Below are positions 32,999-40,963 of a DNA stretch of 64,000 nucleotides, one piece after another; positions within the stretch are counted from its first letter, which is position 1; each line of letters starts with the position of its first letter. The stretch is taken from positions 124,001-188,000 of the forward strand of contig NZ_UETR01000008.1 of the NCBI RefSeq assembly GCF_900491745.1. The letters run 5' to 3'. The translations under genes and the position numbers were made by a program. The notes below the pieces were generated by a model. It saw only the letters and a list, made by a program, of their open reading frames with translations, made no database searches and was not told the origin of the DNA. Source of the stretch: Amarolinea aalborgensis (GTDB lineage: Bacteria; Chloroflexota; Anaerolineae; SSC4; Amarolineaceae).

Positions 32999-33293
32999 TG
33001 CGTACCTCTCTGACCTCTGAACGCGCCACAGTGATTTCAGCCTCGATCTGTTCGGCTGTGTAGTCGCTGGGTCGCCGGTGAACTTCCTCCAACAACTCTT
33101 CCAGCGCTCTCCAGCCTGCAAGGCGGCGTTGAGCCTCATCGGCCGCCAATGCGCGCCAATGTTGGTATTCCTCGAAGGAAACCATGACCGCCAACGGTTG
33201 CCCCTCTTGTTGCAGGATTAGTGGCTGTTGCAAATCCGCGACGGCAGTGCCGTAGGCGGCGGCAGCTTCCGAGATTGACAATGTCGTGGTCAT
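32976..33293 (-). CDS. Phd/YefM-like antitoxin of the PIN toxin
   Basis: 105 residues: TLSISEAAAAYGTAVADLQQ, PLILQQEGQPLAVMVSFEEY, QHWRALAADE, and a long C-terminal helix. It has the strand-helix-strand Phd layout with the P-L/A-V-M-V core. A paralogue of about 60% apparent identity is encoded at 39521-39814. Coupled to the PIN gene by overlap. Confidence 0.8.
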   Translation of the reverse strand: MTTTLSISEAAAAYGTAVADLQQPLILQQEGQPLAVMVSFEEYQHWRALAADEAQRRLAGWRALEELLEEVHRRPSDYTAEQIEAEITVARSEVREVRNDHRRGH

Positions 33294-33429
33294 CGCTCAA
33301 ACCTTGTTCGCAACGCGTGTATCTGAGATGTCATAGTTGCCTCAACGATTTGCAGGGCCATTGCTGACGCCATCGGCGGCGATACTGCACCGCAGAGCAC
33401 CAGCAAGCACTCCGACATTTTACCATGGA

Positions 33430-33947
33430 CAGCACTTTCACTGAAACTGCGCATCCCCCACCGCCAGCATCCTTCGACTTGCTCAGGACAGGCTCTCATC
33501 CACCAGCAGGATCTCCGGCTCCAGGTGGGCGACGACGGCGAAGGCCAGGCGCACGACCATGCCGCTGGAGCCTGCCCTGAGCTCCGTCGAAGGGACGCCG
33601 ACGACCTCGCCGCGCTGCACCCTTCGATTGCACTCAGGGCAGGCCTCGAAGGAGACGTCGCGCAGGGCCCAGAGGTAGGTGCTTTCTTGCCACGAATTAC
33701 GCGAATCAGACGAATTGCTGCCTTCTTTTTGCCACGAATGACTCGAATTAGACGAATTAGCATTTCCTTTTCGTGAAATTCGTGGAACCTGTCCTGAGCC
33801 GGGCCGAAGGATTCGTGGCAAAGCGTTTACCAGGGCGTCGCGCAGGCCTGTCCTGAGCCGTGTCGAAGGGGTGTCGTGGCGCTGCTGGGCGAGGCCGATG
33901 GTGTAGAGCTTGGAGAGGTTCTCGACGCGGATGGCGATGTCGGTCAT
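33430..33947 (-). pseudogene. wzt relic E with internal deletion and five palindromic repeats
   Basis: Starts MTDIAIRVENLSKLYTIGLA with an in-frame PSTRLRTG insert after HDT, the linker (NSSNSSHSWQKEG), LWALRDVSFE, insert ACPECNRR, then QRGEVVGV. A repeat (VVGVPSTELRAGS) joins directly to SGMVVRLAFAV, so everything from Walker A to the signature is missing. ILLVDE and a repeat follow, and it ends at the FQ-KC position. Two different deletion ends inside a repeat suggest recombination between repeat copies. Confidence 0.85.
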
Positions 33948-33964
33948 GGGGTGGATGAATGTCC

Positions 33965-34459
33965 TCAGACTTCTTTTGCAGCCTGCAGAAGCTCGGTATA
34001 GAGCGCGGCGCCAATGCGAAAGTCGGCAAGATCGCGCAACTGATCCATGGCCTCACGCAGAGACGGTAATCGTCCATCCAGGCGCGCCTTAAGCAGGATG
34101 CCCAGCACGCCTGTCACCTTCAGTCCCAACGATTTGGCAGCTCGACGGGCATCCCGTTCATCAAGCAACAGCCAGTCTGCGTGTTTCTGCAGCGCCAGCG
34201 CGATAGCCTCAGCTTCACCCCCATCCAGATCCCGGCGCAGGATCGCCACGCGCACTTGGTCTCTGACGCGCTCAGTCAACAGCCATCTGGCCTGTCGCGC
34301 TGCGCGCACAGCTACCGAGCCCGGCAAATCTTCCTCGATGCGCAATTCATCGGTGACTGCTTGCGGCAACCATACCTTATCGAACTGCTGTTGCAGCAGA
34401 TCAAGACGGCCGATGATGGCCAGGTTGAGCACTGGTGACGTGTTACTGACCACGAGCAT
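33965..34459 (-). CDS. DUF3368 PIN-like toxin
   Basis: 164 residues: LVVSNTSPVLNLAIIGRLDL, LQQQFDKVWLPQAVTDEL, LDGGEAEAIALALQKHADWL, LLDERDARRAAKSLGLKVTG, VLGILLKA. This is the full DUF3368 signature with the N-terminal S-N-T-S and acidic residues of the PIN fold. It overlaps the UPF0175 antitoxin gene by 17 bp. Toxin by family and pairing. Confidence 0.88.
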   Translation of the reverse strand: MLVVSNTSPVLNLAIIGRLDLLQQQFDKVWLPQAVTDELRIEEDLPGSVAVRAARQARWLLTERVRDQVRVAILRRDLDGGEAEAIALALQKHADWLLLDERDARRAAKSLGLKVTGVLGILLKARLDGRLPSLREAMDQLRDLADFRIGAALYTELLQAAKEV

Positions 34460-34697
34460 AGATCAGGTCATCCTCAAGATCTTCTTTGCCATAGTGACGC
34501 GCCACACCACGCTGCCCAAGCGTGTGCGCGAACTCTCGTCTTGTCGCGCCTGCCAACTCACGGGCTTTGCCGAATGGCAGAACCTCCTGGGCATAGAGGG
34601 CTACTGCGAGTTCGAGCAGGAGACCTTCCTGCATACGTTTCTCGGGTAATCGGATCGCTTGGGCGACGGAATCCGGTACTTGTAGATATAATCCCAT
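34443..34697 (-). CDS. UPF0175 family antitoxin
   Basis: About 84 residues: MGLYLQVPDSVAQAIRLPEK, LLLELAVALYAQEVLPFGKA, RELAGATRREFAHTLGQRGV. The last segment is the HTH typical of UPF0175. The ATG at 34697 follows CAGGAGGAAATAGCC, a strong site, and was preferred over a start 18 bp upstream. Paired with the DUF3368 toxin, a standard combination. Confidence 0.87.
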   Translation of the reverse strand: MGLYLQVPDSVAQAIRLPEKRMQEGLLLELAVALYAQEVLPFGKARELAGATRREFAHTLGQRGVARHYGKEDLEDDLIYARGQ

Positions 34698-34782
34698 GGC
34701 TATTTCCTCCTGCACGCGCGGCTCAGCGCGCCCCGACCTTTGATTTATGTCCCACGCCGACGCGCTTCCGGCCTGCTAACCT

Positions 34783-34850
34783 GAAAATAGGCCGCGGATG
34801 AACACGGATCGCCACGGATTGCCTGTTTTCATCCACGGTTGTGCCACCGG
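34783..34850. repeat. inverted copy of the 5589-5735 repeat
   Basis: CCTGAAAATAGGCCGCGGAT and the following bases are the reverse complement of the repeats at 5589-5649 and 5675-5735. Like them it sits beside a TA gene. It continues with GTGCCACCGGGGCATGGGCA, which is also found next to the first copy (5575-5595). Confidence 0.75.
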
Positions 34851-34918
34851 GGCATGGGCAACTAACCTGATTATACCATGCCGAAGCCCGAGGTACATGA
34901 TTTGTTGAGCATACACCA

Positions 34919-35302
34919 GGTGCGCGGCGACGGCGAACGCCAGGCGCACGACCATGCCGCTGGAGCCTGCCCTGAGCACTTCGACTGCGCCCAGTGTAAA
35001 CTCTGTCGAAGGGTAGCGCTTCACCGGCGTGTCCAGGAAGCGCTCGATGCTTCGACTCACTCAGCACAGGTCTCGGCGAAGGCGACGATCCTTCGACTGC
35101 GCTCAGCACAGGTCTCGGCGAACGCCACGATGCTTCGACTGAGCTCAGCACAGGTCTCGGTGCGCCGCATTCCCAGGCCTGTCCTGAGCCGTGTCGAAGG
35201 GGTGTCGTGGCGTTCTTGGGCGCGGCCGATGTGGTAGAGCTTGCTCAGTCCTTCGACTCGGCTCAGGATGCAGTTGTCGACGCGGATGGCGATGTCAGAC
35301 AT
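34919..35302 (-). pseudogene. wzt relic F, mostly palindromic repeats
   Basis: Starts MSDIAIRVDN, interrupted by an in-frame insert (CILSRVEG), then LSKLYHIGRAQERHDT and PSTRLRTGLG. It jumps to MRRTE, repeats, IVAFAE (twice, each flanked by a repeat), RFLDTPVKRY, a longer repeat and SGMVVRLAFAVAAHL. The linker, Walker A and D-loop regions are gone. About six repeats make up almost half the length. It belongs to the MSDIAIRVDN type, like relic C. Confidence 0.82.
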
Positions 35303-35343
35303 GGGGGCGCGGCTCCAAATCATTAGAAATCATTAGGCTATCG

Positions 35344-36762
35344 TTAGGTCTGCGACGCCAGCCGATAGAATCGCCCCCGCCCCTCACCGACCGCCTCCAT
35401 GAGTTGTTTTTCCGTTAGCATCTTCAAATCCATCGCAGCAGTATAATTGGACACCTTGAACAGATCGCGATACTCGCGATTCGTGATCCGTCCATGTTCC
35501 CCGGCATAGAGCACAGCCTCCATCTGACGTTCGCTCAGATTCTCTGCCCAGGCCGGTCGAGTTGTTACCTCCGCCATGAAGCGATCGCCTGGCCCCATTA
35601 GCGTCACGCGAAACTCGCTACCCACTTCTTCAAATTGAGGCTTTGGCAGGCCATGGGTCTCCATAGCCGCCGCCATCCGCCGCACCCCGGTGCCCAGCCG
35701 CTCGATGTAGCGACTACCCAAGTCCCGAAATACACCTACCACGATCGGGTTGCGCAGCACCGATTGGGACTCCAGCCGCCGCATCTTCTCCAGTGAAACC
35801 CCCGGCAGCAGTGTGCCCGGGCTGTACACTTCGATGCGATCATCGAACATGAAGACCCGGATACGCTGTCCGCTTCGACTGTAATCTCGATGCACCACGG
35901 CGTTGACGATGGCCTCTCGCACCGCCGCTTGCGGATATTCCCGGTACTCCACGCCGGCAAAGCCCTCAATGCGCCGGCCGATCTTCATATGGCGATAAAT
36001 GAACTGCTCGGCGTCATCCACCAATTGATACAGCGGGCCGCGCAGGTCACGGCGGTCAACATAGCTGACGACATCGGCGCCCTTGAAGCGGACACAGGCC
36101 ACCTCGGCCTGGGGGAGGTGGCGCTGGGGATCCTCGGTAAAGAGCATGACGCCGGCGTTGGTCGGCATCCATGCATCTCCCGACCGCGCCAGGCCGCCCA
36201 AACTGCGCAACGCCTCTTCCCCGGAAAGCCCCAACCGTTGGCCGCTCGCCGCCTCGCGCTGCCGGAGATAGGCTGCCATCAGCGACTGCGAGAGGTCGGC
36301 GATGGTGACGCCTCGACACGGCAGCGCCTCGAAGCCGCCCTCATGACCCTCGACGTATAGTCGTCGCACTTCCGCGTCCTGGGCTTCCCGATTGGTGGAG
36401 CCGATGCGCACATAGGGGCGCGTTTCACCGCTGGCGAGATAGGGCTTATGTGCGCCCTGGGGGCAAGTCACCACCACAAACTCTTTGCCCTGATATGCGA
36501 GAACCTCGATAGCCGGCATGACATCCAGCGAACAGCGCGCCCGCAGAATGTTGACGATCCCACCCTCGATCCCTTGCGGGTTAGCCACCCCGACCCGTTG
36601 TCGCGTCTCATCCGCCACGCCGAAAATGATCGTGCCGCCGCGGGTATTGTAGAAGGCGGTGACCAGTTTGGCGAGGTCCGAAGAAGCGGGCATCTCACGC
36701 TTGAACTCCAGCGTTTCACCTTCCCGCTGGCCCAGCAGGCGTTCGAACTCCTCAGGCGTCAA
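35344..36762 (-). CDS. AlbA_2/Schlafen-type ATP-binding regulator with HATPase-like C-terminal domain
   Basis: 472 residues. The N-terminal AlbA_2 domain reads EGETLEFKREMP, LVTAFYNTRGGTIIFGVAD. The middle links to MPTNAGVMLF and a HATPase_c_4-type region AAVREAIVNAVVHRDYSRSG, ALPGVSLEKMRR-like GVSLEKMRRLES and GTGVRRMAAAME. A C-terminal winged helix (ITNREYRDLFKVSNYTAAMD) ends the protein. Such proteins are putative transcription regulators or defence-linked factors. It stands alone where the array otherwise has two-gene modules, and looks complete. Confidence 0.82.
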   Translation of the reverse strand: MTPEEFERLLGQREGETLEFKREMPASSDLAKLVTAFYNTRGGTIIFGVADETRQRVGVANPQGIEGGIVNILRARCSLDVMPAIEVLAYQGKEFVVVTCPQGAHKPYLASGETRPYVRIGSTNREAQDAEVRRLYVEGHEGGFEALPCRGVTIADLSQSLMAAYLRQREAASGQRLGLSGEEALRSLGGLARSGDAWMPTNAGVMLFTEDPQRHLPQAEVACVRFKGADVVSYVDRRDLRGPLYQLVDDAEQFIYRHMKIGRRIEGFAGVEYREYPQAAVREAIVNAVVHRDYSRSGQRIRVFMFDDRIEVYSPGTLLPGVSLEKMRRLESQSVLRNPIVVGVFRDLGSRYIERLGTGVRRMAAAMETHGLPKPQFEEVGSEFRVTLMGPGDRFMAEVTTRPAWAENLSERQMEAVLYAGEHGRITNREYRDLFKVSNYTAAMDLKMLTEKQLMEAVGEGRGRFYRLASQT

Positions 36763-36809
36763 GACGTCGCTCCTCTTTCATTTGCCAGTTCGGATCGAGA
36801 GCTAAAAAG

Positions 36810-37127
36810 GTGGGCGACGACGGCGAAGGCCAGGCGCACGACCATGCCGCTGGAGCCTGCCCTGAGCACTTCGACTGCGCTCAGTGTAAACTCTGTCGAA
36901 GGGTAGCGCTTCGCCGGCGTGTCCAGGAAGCGCTCGATGCTTCGACTCACTCAGCACAGGTCTCGGCGAACTTGCGCTCGATGCTTCGACTCACTCAGCA
37001 CAGGTCTCGGTGCGCCGCATGCCCAGGCCTGCCCTGAGCCTGCCGAAGGGGTGTCGTGGCGCTGCTGGGCGCAGCCGATGGTGTAGAGCTTGGAGAGGTT
37101 CTCGACGCGGATGGCGATGTCGGTCAT
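36810..37127 (-). pseudogene. wzt relic G, deleted and repeat-rich
   Basis: Starts MTDIAIRVENLSKLYTIG, then HDTPSAGSGQAW from a palindrome, a jump to the MRRTE region, repeats, RFLDTPAKRY, a long repeat (PSTEFTLSAVEVLRAG) and SGMVVRLAFAVVAHL. Its ATG shares a base with the stop of the TumE-like gene (TAATG at 37127). Four repeats. The nucleotide-binding motifs are missing. Confidence 0.82.
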
Positions 37128-37519
37128 TATTCAGCTTTGTATGTGGACAGGAATTGCGACACCACCGCCATCACCGTTTGCATATCGGCGATTGGGTCGC
37201 CGATGAGTGGGGAAGGGTGGATGTTTCCTTGCGCATCATGGTGATGGTGTGGATACGTCGCGATGGAACGAAATTCTTCCTTGTTGTCCCAACGCAGCAG
37301 CGGGATGTCCGCAAATAACTGGTAGGCGTAGTCAATGTGGCCTCGGTTGAAGTAGATGCGTGCCTGGAAGTTCGTCTTGCCGGTGAATTCGGCCCGGATC
37401 TTGAAGATAAATTGATTGGCGGCGAACTCCCGAGTCTCGATTTCGGTCACCCGTTTGCACAAGGGATGTGCCTGAAGTGCCGCGCTCAACACTCCAAGCA
37501 GAGACGGCAGAGAAGTCAC
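37127..37519 (-). CDS. TumE/DUF6516-like toxin (second family member)
   Basis: 130 residues from a GTG at 37519 that overlaps the upstream stop (GTGA). Segments TEIETREFAANQFIFKIRAE, ARIYFNRGHIDYAYQLFADI, PLLRWDNKEEFRSIATYPHH show the R-W-D-N...HHHH signature of DUF6516/TumE. It has only motif-level similarity to the 8525-8914 protein, so the two modules were acquired separately. Confidence 0.72.
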   Translation of the reverse strand: MTSLPSLLGVLSAALQAHPLCKRVTEIETREFAANQFIFKIRAEFTGKTNFQARIYFNRGHIDYAYQLFADIPLLRWDNKEEFRSIATYPHHHHDAQGNIHPSPLIGDPIADMQTVMAVVSQFLSTYKAE

Positions 37520-37863
37520 GCGGCGACCTCTTGACGTACCCCAAGCCAGCTTTCCAGCATTTCTTGGGCTGCCTTCCAATCCAGCCAATCATCCTCTTCC
37601 CGCATCACAGCCTGGCCGAGAGCCTGTCGTTGGCGCGGCTCCAGTGGGCTGGTTTCCAGCAATGCAGAACGCTCGTGAAGATACGCGTCGAAACGCTCGA
37701 AAGGCATGCCGTACTTGCGCTGAAAGCGGGTCACTTCCCGCTGCAACGATACGACTTGACGCAGCACATAGTCACGCACCAGCTCTCGTGCAGCTTGTTC
37801 TTCGGTGGCAAAAATCTGTCGTCGAACCAGTGGCTCGACAGCGCTCGCAAAGGTTGTACCCAT
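37516..37863 (-). CDS. putative antitoxin partner of the second TumE-like toxin
   Basis: About 115 residues: MGTTFASAVEPLVRRQIFAT, EEQAARELVRDYVLRQVVSL, then a helical EVTRFQRKYGMPFERFDAYL and a C-terminal DWLDWKAAQEMLESW. Reads like a RHH or helical antitoxin. A GGGAGGG site precedes the ATG at 37863; a TATAGAAT-like box lies about 40 bp further up. Family not named. Confidence 0.62.
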   Translation of the reverse strand: MGTTFASAVEPLVRRQIFATEEQAARELVRDYVLRQVVSLQREVTRFQRKYGMPFERFDAYLHERSALLETSPLEPRQRQALGQAVMREEDDWLDWKAAQEMLESWLGVRQEVAA

Positions 37864-37939
37864 CTCAAAATCCCTCCCAGTCATTCGACTCCAACACAGC
37901 CATTCTATACTGTCTACGCGCCGCGCCGTCAACTGATCT

Positions 37940-38180
37940 CTGCCTTTACTTTACCTCGCAGGAGACGTCGCGCGGCGCCCAGAGGTCTTTCGTATTCCAC
38001 TGTGCATGCCCACAGTCCATCCAAACGCCCCTTGAGCTTGTGCGTTTTTGGCTTTGGCTGAAACGGGTCAACGACAAGCTCGTCGAGGGAATCCAGGATC
38101 TATTCTTGTAGGTCGCGATCGTTGCGCGTACGCACCTTGAGCGCCCAGCGAAAGCTGCTATCCCAGACCAGCTGCCTCAT
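37940..38180 (-). pseudogene. RelE/YafQ-type toxin with amber stop, 3' end replaced by a wzt scrap
   Basis: From the ATG at 38180: MRQLVWDSSFRWALKVRTRN, DRDLQE, then TAG (38100-38102), then ILDSLDELVVDPFQPKPKTH and KLKGRLDGLWACTVEYE. This is a YafQ/RelE-like interferase of normal layout with one nonsense codon. After VEYE the expected C-terminus is missing. The DNA becomes GACCTCTGGGCGCCGCGCGA, the wzt DLWA-RDV segment (about 37950-37996). The ATG overlaps the antitoxin stop (ATGA). Confidence 0.72.
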
Positions 38181-38419
38181 GCTTCCATCTCTCGGCGTAG
38201 ATCGTCTACGGTCCCGTAGCTGGCGCGGCCTACCCGAAAGGCCTGCAATGTTGCTGGCGCATTGTCAGCGATCTCGCGACGCCGGCGATCGGTCAGTCTC
38301 TTGCGCACGATCTCGATGGTCGTCTCTTGATCGTCAGGAGGTAAACGATCAATCACATCCAGGGCTGCCTCAAACGGCGTTGTTGGTGTCATGGTCACAC
38401 TCTGCTCAAGTCTCTCCAT
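38177..38419 (-). CDS. putative antitoxin of the disrupted RelE/YafQ module
   Basis: 80 residues from the ATG at 38419 (an ATG at 38392 is an alternative). Core: TPFEAALDVIDRLPPDDQET, TIEIVRKRLTDRRRREIADN, ATLQAFRVGRASYGTVDDLR. The helix-loop with a C-terminal G-T-V-D-D-L-R-R-E is a common layout for antitoxins of RelE-like toxins. The toxin partner is broken, so this antitoxin may now be unopposed. Confidence 0.62.
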   Translation of the reverse strand: MERLEQSVTMTPTTPFEAALDVIDRLPPDDQETTIEIVRKRLTDRRRREIADNAPATLQAFRVGRASYGTVDDLRREMEA

Positions 38420-38509
38420 GTTGTTGATCTTCTGCTGCTCGCACAAGTTCTGGAGCATATCAATCTGCCGACTCGCCAGCCGCGAATACATCTGTAGTTT
38501 ACCACGATC

Positions 38510-38948
38510 AGCATTTCTGCTGAAACTGCCCATCTTCCCCTGCCAGCATCCTTCGACTTGCTCAGGACAGGTCTCCGGCTCCAGGCGCCGTCCTGAGCAC
38601 TTCGACTGCGCTCAGTGTAACTCTGACGACGGATGCGCGGCGACGGCGAAGGCCAGGCGCACGGCCATGTCGCTGGAGCCTGCCCTGAGCACTTCGACTG
38701 CGCTCAGTGTAAACTCTGTCGAAGGGTAGCGCTTGACCGGCGTATCCAGGAAGCGTTCGATGCTTCGACTCACTCAGCACAGGTCTCGGCGAAGGCGACG
38801 ATGCTTCGACTGAGCTCAGCACAGGTCTCGGTGCGCCGCATGCCCAGGCCTGCCCTGAGCCTGCCGAAGGAGTGTCGTGGCGTTGCTGCGCGCGGCCGAT
38901 GGTGTAGCGCTTCGAGAGGTTTTCGACGCGGATGGCGATGTCGGTCAT
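38510..38948 (-). pseudogene. wzt relic H, repeat-rich
   Basis: Starts MTDIAIRVENLSKRYTIGRA, then HDTPSAGSGQAW from a palindrome, MRRTE-type scraps between repeats, FLDTPVKRY, SGM-VRLAFAVAA and PGAGDL-type remains in shifted frames. It ends at the QK-C position just as relics C and E do. About six palindromes. Walker motifs absent. Confidence 0.8.
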
Positions 38949-39043
38949 AGCAAATGCGGAATCTCGAATCTGGAAACTGGATTGTCGTGGTGAGCGGGAT
39001 ATTTCAGCGCACGCCGGTGAATACTATCGGGCGATGCACTAGC

Positions 39044-39335
39044 TCAGAGCGATTCCGGCGCAATTTGCTCCAGGAATGCCGCAAAAGCAATCAGTTCAGC
39101 ACGCAGCATCTCCCAAAGAGGCAGCAATCGCTCCAGTAATCCTTGCATCTTGCTGGGCACGAGGTTGGTGGCATAGATATTCCGCACGAGATGCCGAAAG
39201 CGCCGGTATTCATCGAGGCTTGCCGCGACATGTGCGCTGATCATTGCCGGGCGAATATCTGATATCTCCTGCGCCATGGCGTCAACTGACTGATGCCGGT
39301 CGAGCCCGGCCGCTGGTCGGCTCGGTGATATTGAA
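39044..39335 (-). pseudogene. HepT-like HEPN toxin, C-terminal fragment fused to a wzt scrap
   Basis: The last about 77 codons read MAQEISDIRPAMISAHVAAS, LDEYRRFRHLVRNIYATNLV, LLPLWEMLRAELIAFAAFLE. This is the C-terminal part of a HepT toxin including the R-x4-H motif (RFRHLVRNIY). The N-terminal helices are missing. Upstream the DNA reads ITEPTSGRA, a wzt fragment (about 39305-39335), and then GAAGATT repeats. No adjacent MNT antitoxin gene was found. Confidence 0.7.
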
Positions 39336-39520
39336 GATTGAAGATTGAAGATGGCGGGGACGCAGGGAATCTGAAATCTGCAATCACATGGTGTACAGTA
39401 CTCAAACAAATCATTGTCAACGGGCTTGACAAGCAGTTTCATGCCCGCACCATACCACTGTCAGCGCCATTCGGCTTGTTCAGAGCTTGCCCTGAACGGA
39501 GTGAAGGGACAAGCTCTCAT

Positions 39521-39814
39521 CTACGCTTTCTTGAGTGCAGCCCGCGCCATGCCGATCTCTGCCTCGATCTGTTCCGGCGTGCAATCGCTCACGCGGCCCT
39601 GGACATCCTTGAGCAGCATTTCCAGGGCCAGCCAGCCAGCTTGTTGGCTTTGGGCCTCATCCACAGCCAGCGCGCGCAAGTGTTGATACTCGTCGAAGGC
39701 CACGATCACAGCGAGGGGTTGGCCTTCTTGCTGCAAGATGATCGGATGTTGCAGGTCAGCAACGACCGTGCCGTATACGGCGGCTGCCTCCGAAACGGAC
39801 AGGGGCTTTTCCAT
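39521..39814 (-). CDS. Phd/YefM-like antitoxin without intact toxin
   Basis: About 97 residues: MEKPLSVSEAAAVYGTVVAD, LQHPIILQQEGQPLAVIVAF, DEYQHLRALAVDEAQSQQAG. Clear paralogue of the 32976-33293 antitoxin (same LQQEGQPLAV core). No PIN gene follows; the next frame is the HepT fragment. It may be a solitary antitoxin left after loss of its toxin. Confidence 0.75.
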   Translation of the reverse strand: MEKPLSVSEAAAVYGTVVADLQHPIILQQEGQPLAVIVAFDEYQHLRALAVDEAQSQQAGWLALEMLLKDVQGRVSDCTPEQIEAEIGMARAALKKA

Positions 39815-39898
39815 GTTCAGTCTCTCTCGATCACTCAAATTCGACATGCCCATTCTACCCCCCGTGTGTATCCTGGCGTCAACTCACTTATGCGGGTC

Positions 39899-40369
39899 GG
39901 GTGCATTTCAATTTCGGGGCGTAGCCCCAGAGGGACTTGCACCTCGTAGCCGGATGGCCTTTGGCCTCAGGCGGGGTTGCTCGCCCGATAGCGTGCGCAC
40001 AACCAACGCCGCCCGACCGTGAACGGATCGGGCTACAAGGTGGAAGGCCCTATCGGGCCTGACGGCGCGCAAGGGGTTTGTATTTCGTGGCGGGCGCATT
40101 TCAGTTCCGCTGCGTAGCCGGCTTCGGTTGGGCTTGGAGGTGGTTGCAGCGGCCTTCGACAAGCTCAGGCCCCGTGCGGTGAGCCTGTCGAACCGTGCGG
40201 TGAGCCTGTCGAACCGTGCGGTGAGCCTGTCGAACCGTGCGGTGAGCCTGTCGAACCGTGCGGTGAGCCTGTCGAACCGTGCGGTGAGCCTGTCGAACCG
40301 TGCGGTGAGCCGCTCACGACGAAGCCTCAATCGCTCGACGTCGGACCCGCCCCCAAACTGAAATGCACC
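39899..40369. mobile_element. second MITE-like element, inverted relative to 6140-6457, carrying a tandem array
   Basis: Ends are GGGTGCATTTCA (39899-39910) and TGAAATGCACCC (40358-40369), identical to the element at 6140-6457. The stretch 39905-40080 is close to the reverse complement of about 6270-6455. The remaining part carries seven tandem units at 40174-40312. No ORF with recognisable function. No clear target duplication on either side. Confidence 0.72.
40174..40312. repeat. 21-bp tandem repeat, six full units plus one partial
   Basis: The unit GTGCGGTGAGCCTGTCGAAC plus a final C is repeated without variation at 40174, 40195, 40216, 40237, 40258 and 40279, and partially at 40300. The core GAGCCTGTCGAA is the half-site of the 24-bp palindrome dispersed in the wzt relics. 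An intact palindrome (TTCGACAAGCTCAGG) sits directly before the array. Confidence 0.9.
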
Positions 40370-40375
40370 CTGGGG

Positions 40376-40664
40376 GTCTCGACCAGGCCACCCGTCGGCT
40401 CGGTGATGCGAGAGAGGATCTTGAGCAGATGTCGAATCTGGAAAGTCGAATGTCGAATGGCTTATTGCGCCGCCGACACTCCCCTTCGACATTCGACATT
40501 CGATATTCGACATGGCATCCCGCAGCGTGTCGTGGCGCTGGTGGGCGCGGCCGATGCGGCCTGCCCTGAGCCAAGTCGAAGGGTAGAGCTTGCTCAGTCC
40601 TTCGACTCCGGGCTGGCGTCCTCCGCTCAGGATGCAGTTTTCGACGCGGAGGGCGATGTCGGTC
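40376..40664 (-). pseudogene. wzt relic I, strongly degraded
   Basis: Starts MTDIALRVEN with two repeat inserts (CILSGGRQPGVEG, then PSTWLRAG inside KLY-IGRA), HQRHDTLRDA, then a block of ATTCGACATTCGA-type repeats, and ends with DPLSHHRAD-like shifted ILSRITEP and GG scraps next to the MITE-like element. Start is 10 bp after the DUF2442 stop. Confidence 0.78.
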
Positions 40665-40674
40665 ATGGAGAATG

Positions 40675-40959
40675 CTATGCCGCAAGGGCCAATTCGTATG
40701 CAGCCAACATCAACGGCTGGCCAGTCACATTGGCATACAACACGTCTGGATCCAGATCAGCGCCATTGGGCCAACAGATGGTCCCGAGGTCCGGATTCAC
40801 GCGCACCTGCAAAAAGTATTCCCGATCTCGGAGAGGGTCAAAAACACCAGTGAACTTGACCAAGCTCGCAACATCAACACTCCCTTCCACACCATCTTCG
40901 AAGCGTAGATGGAGACGGTAGTTTTCTAGCGGCTGTACATGGGTGATATCTTTTAGCAT
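40675..40959 (-). CDS. DUF2442 protein
   Basis: 94 residues: KDITHVQPLENYRLHLRFED, GVEGSVDVASLVKFTGVFDP, LRDREYFLQVRVNPDLGTIC, WPNGADLDPDVLY. The full DUF2442 signature ends with W-P-N-G-A-D-L-D-P. These proteins are regularly encoded next to DUF4160, as here, and the pair is treated as TA-like. The DUF4160 partner upstream is frameshifted. Confidence 0.85.
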   Translation of the reverse strand: MLKDITHVQPLENYRLHLRFEDGVEGSVDVASLVKFTGVFDPLRDREYFLQVRVNPDLGTICWPNGADLDPDVLYANVTGQPLMLAAYELALAA

Positions 40960-40963
40960 TATA

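Noticed and set aside
40174..40312. CRISPR array
   Set aside because: The 21-bp units are directly adjacent with no spacers.
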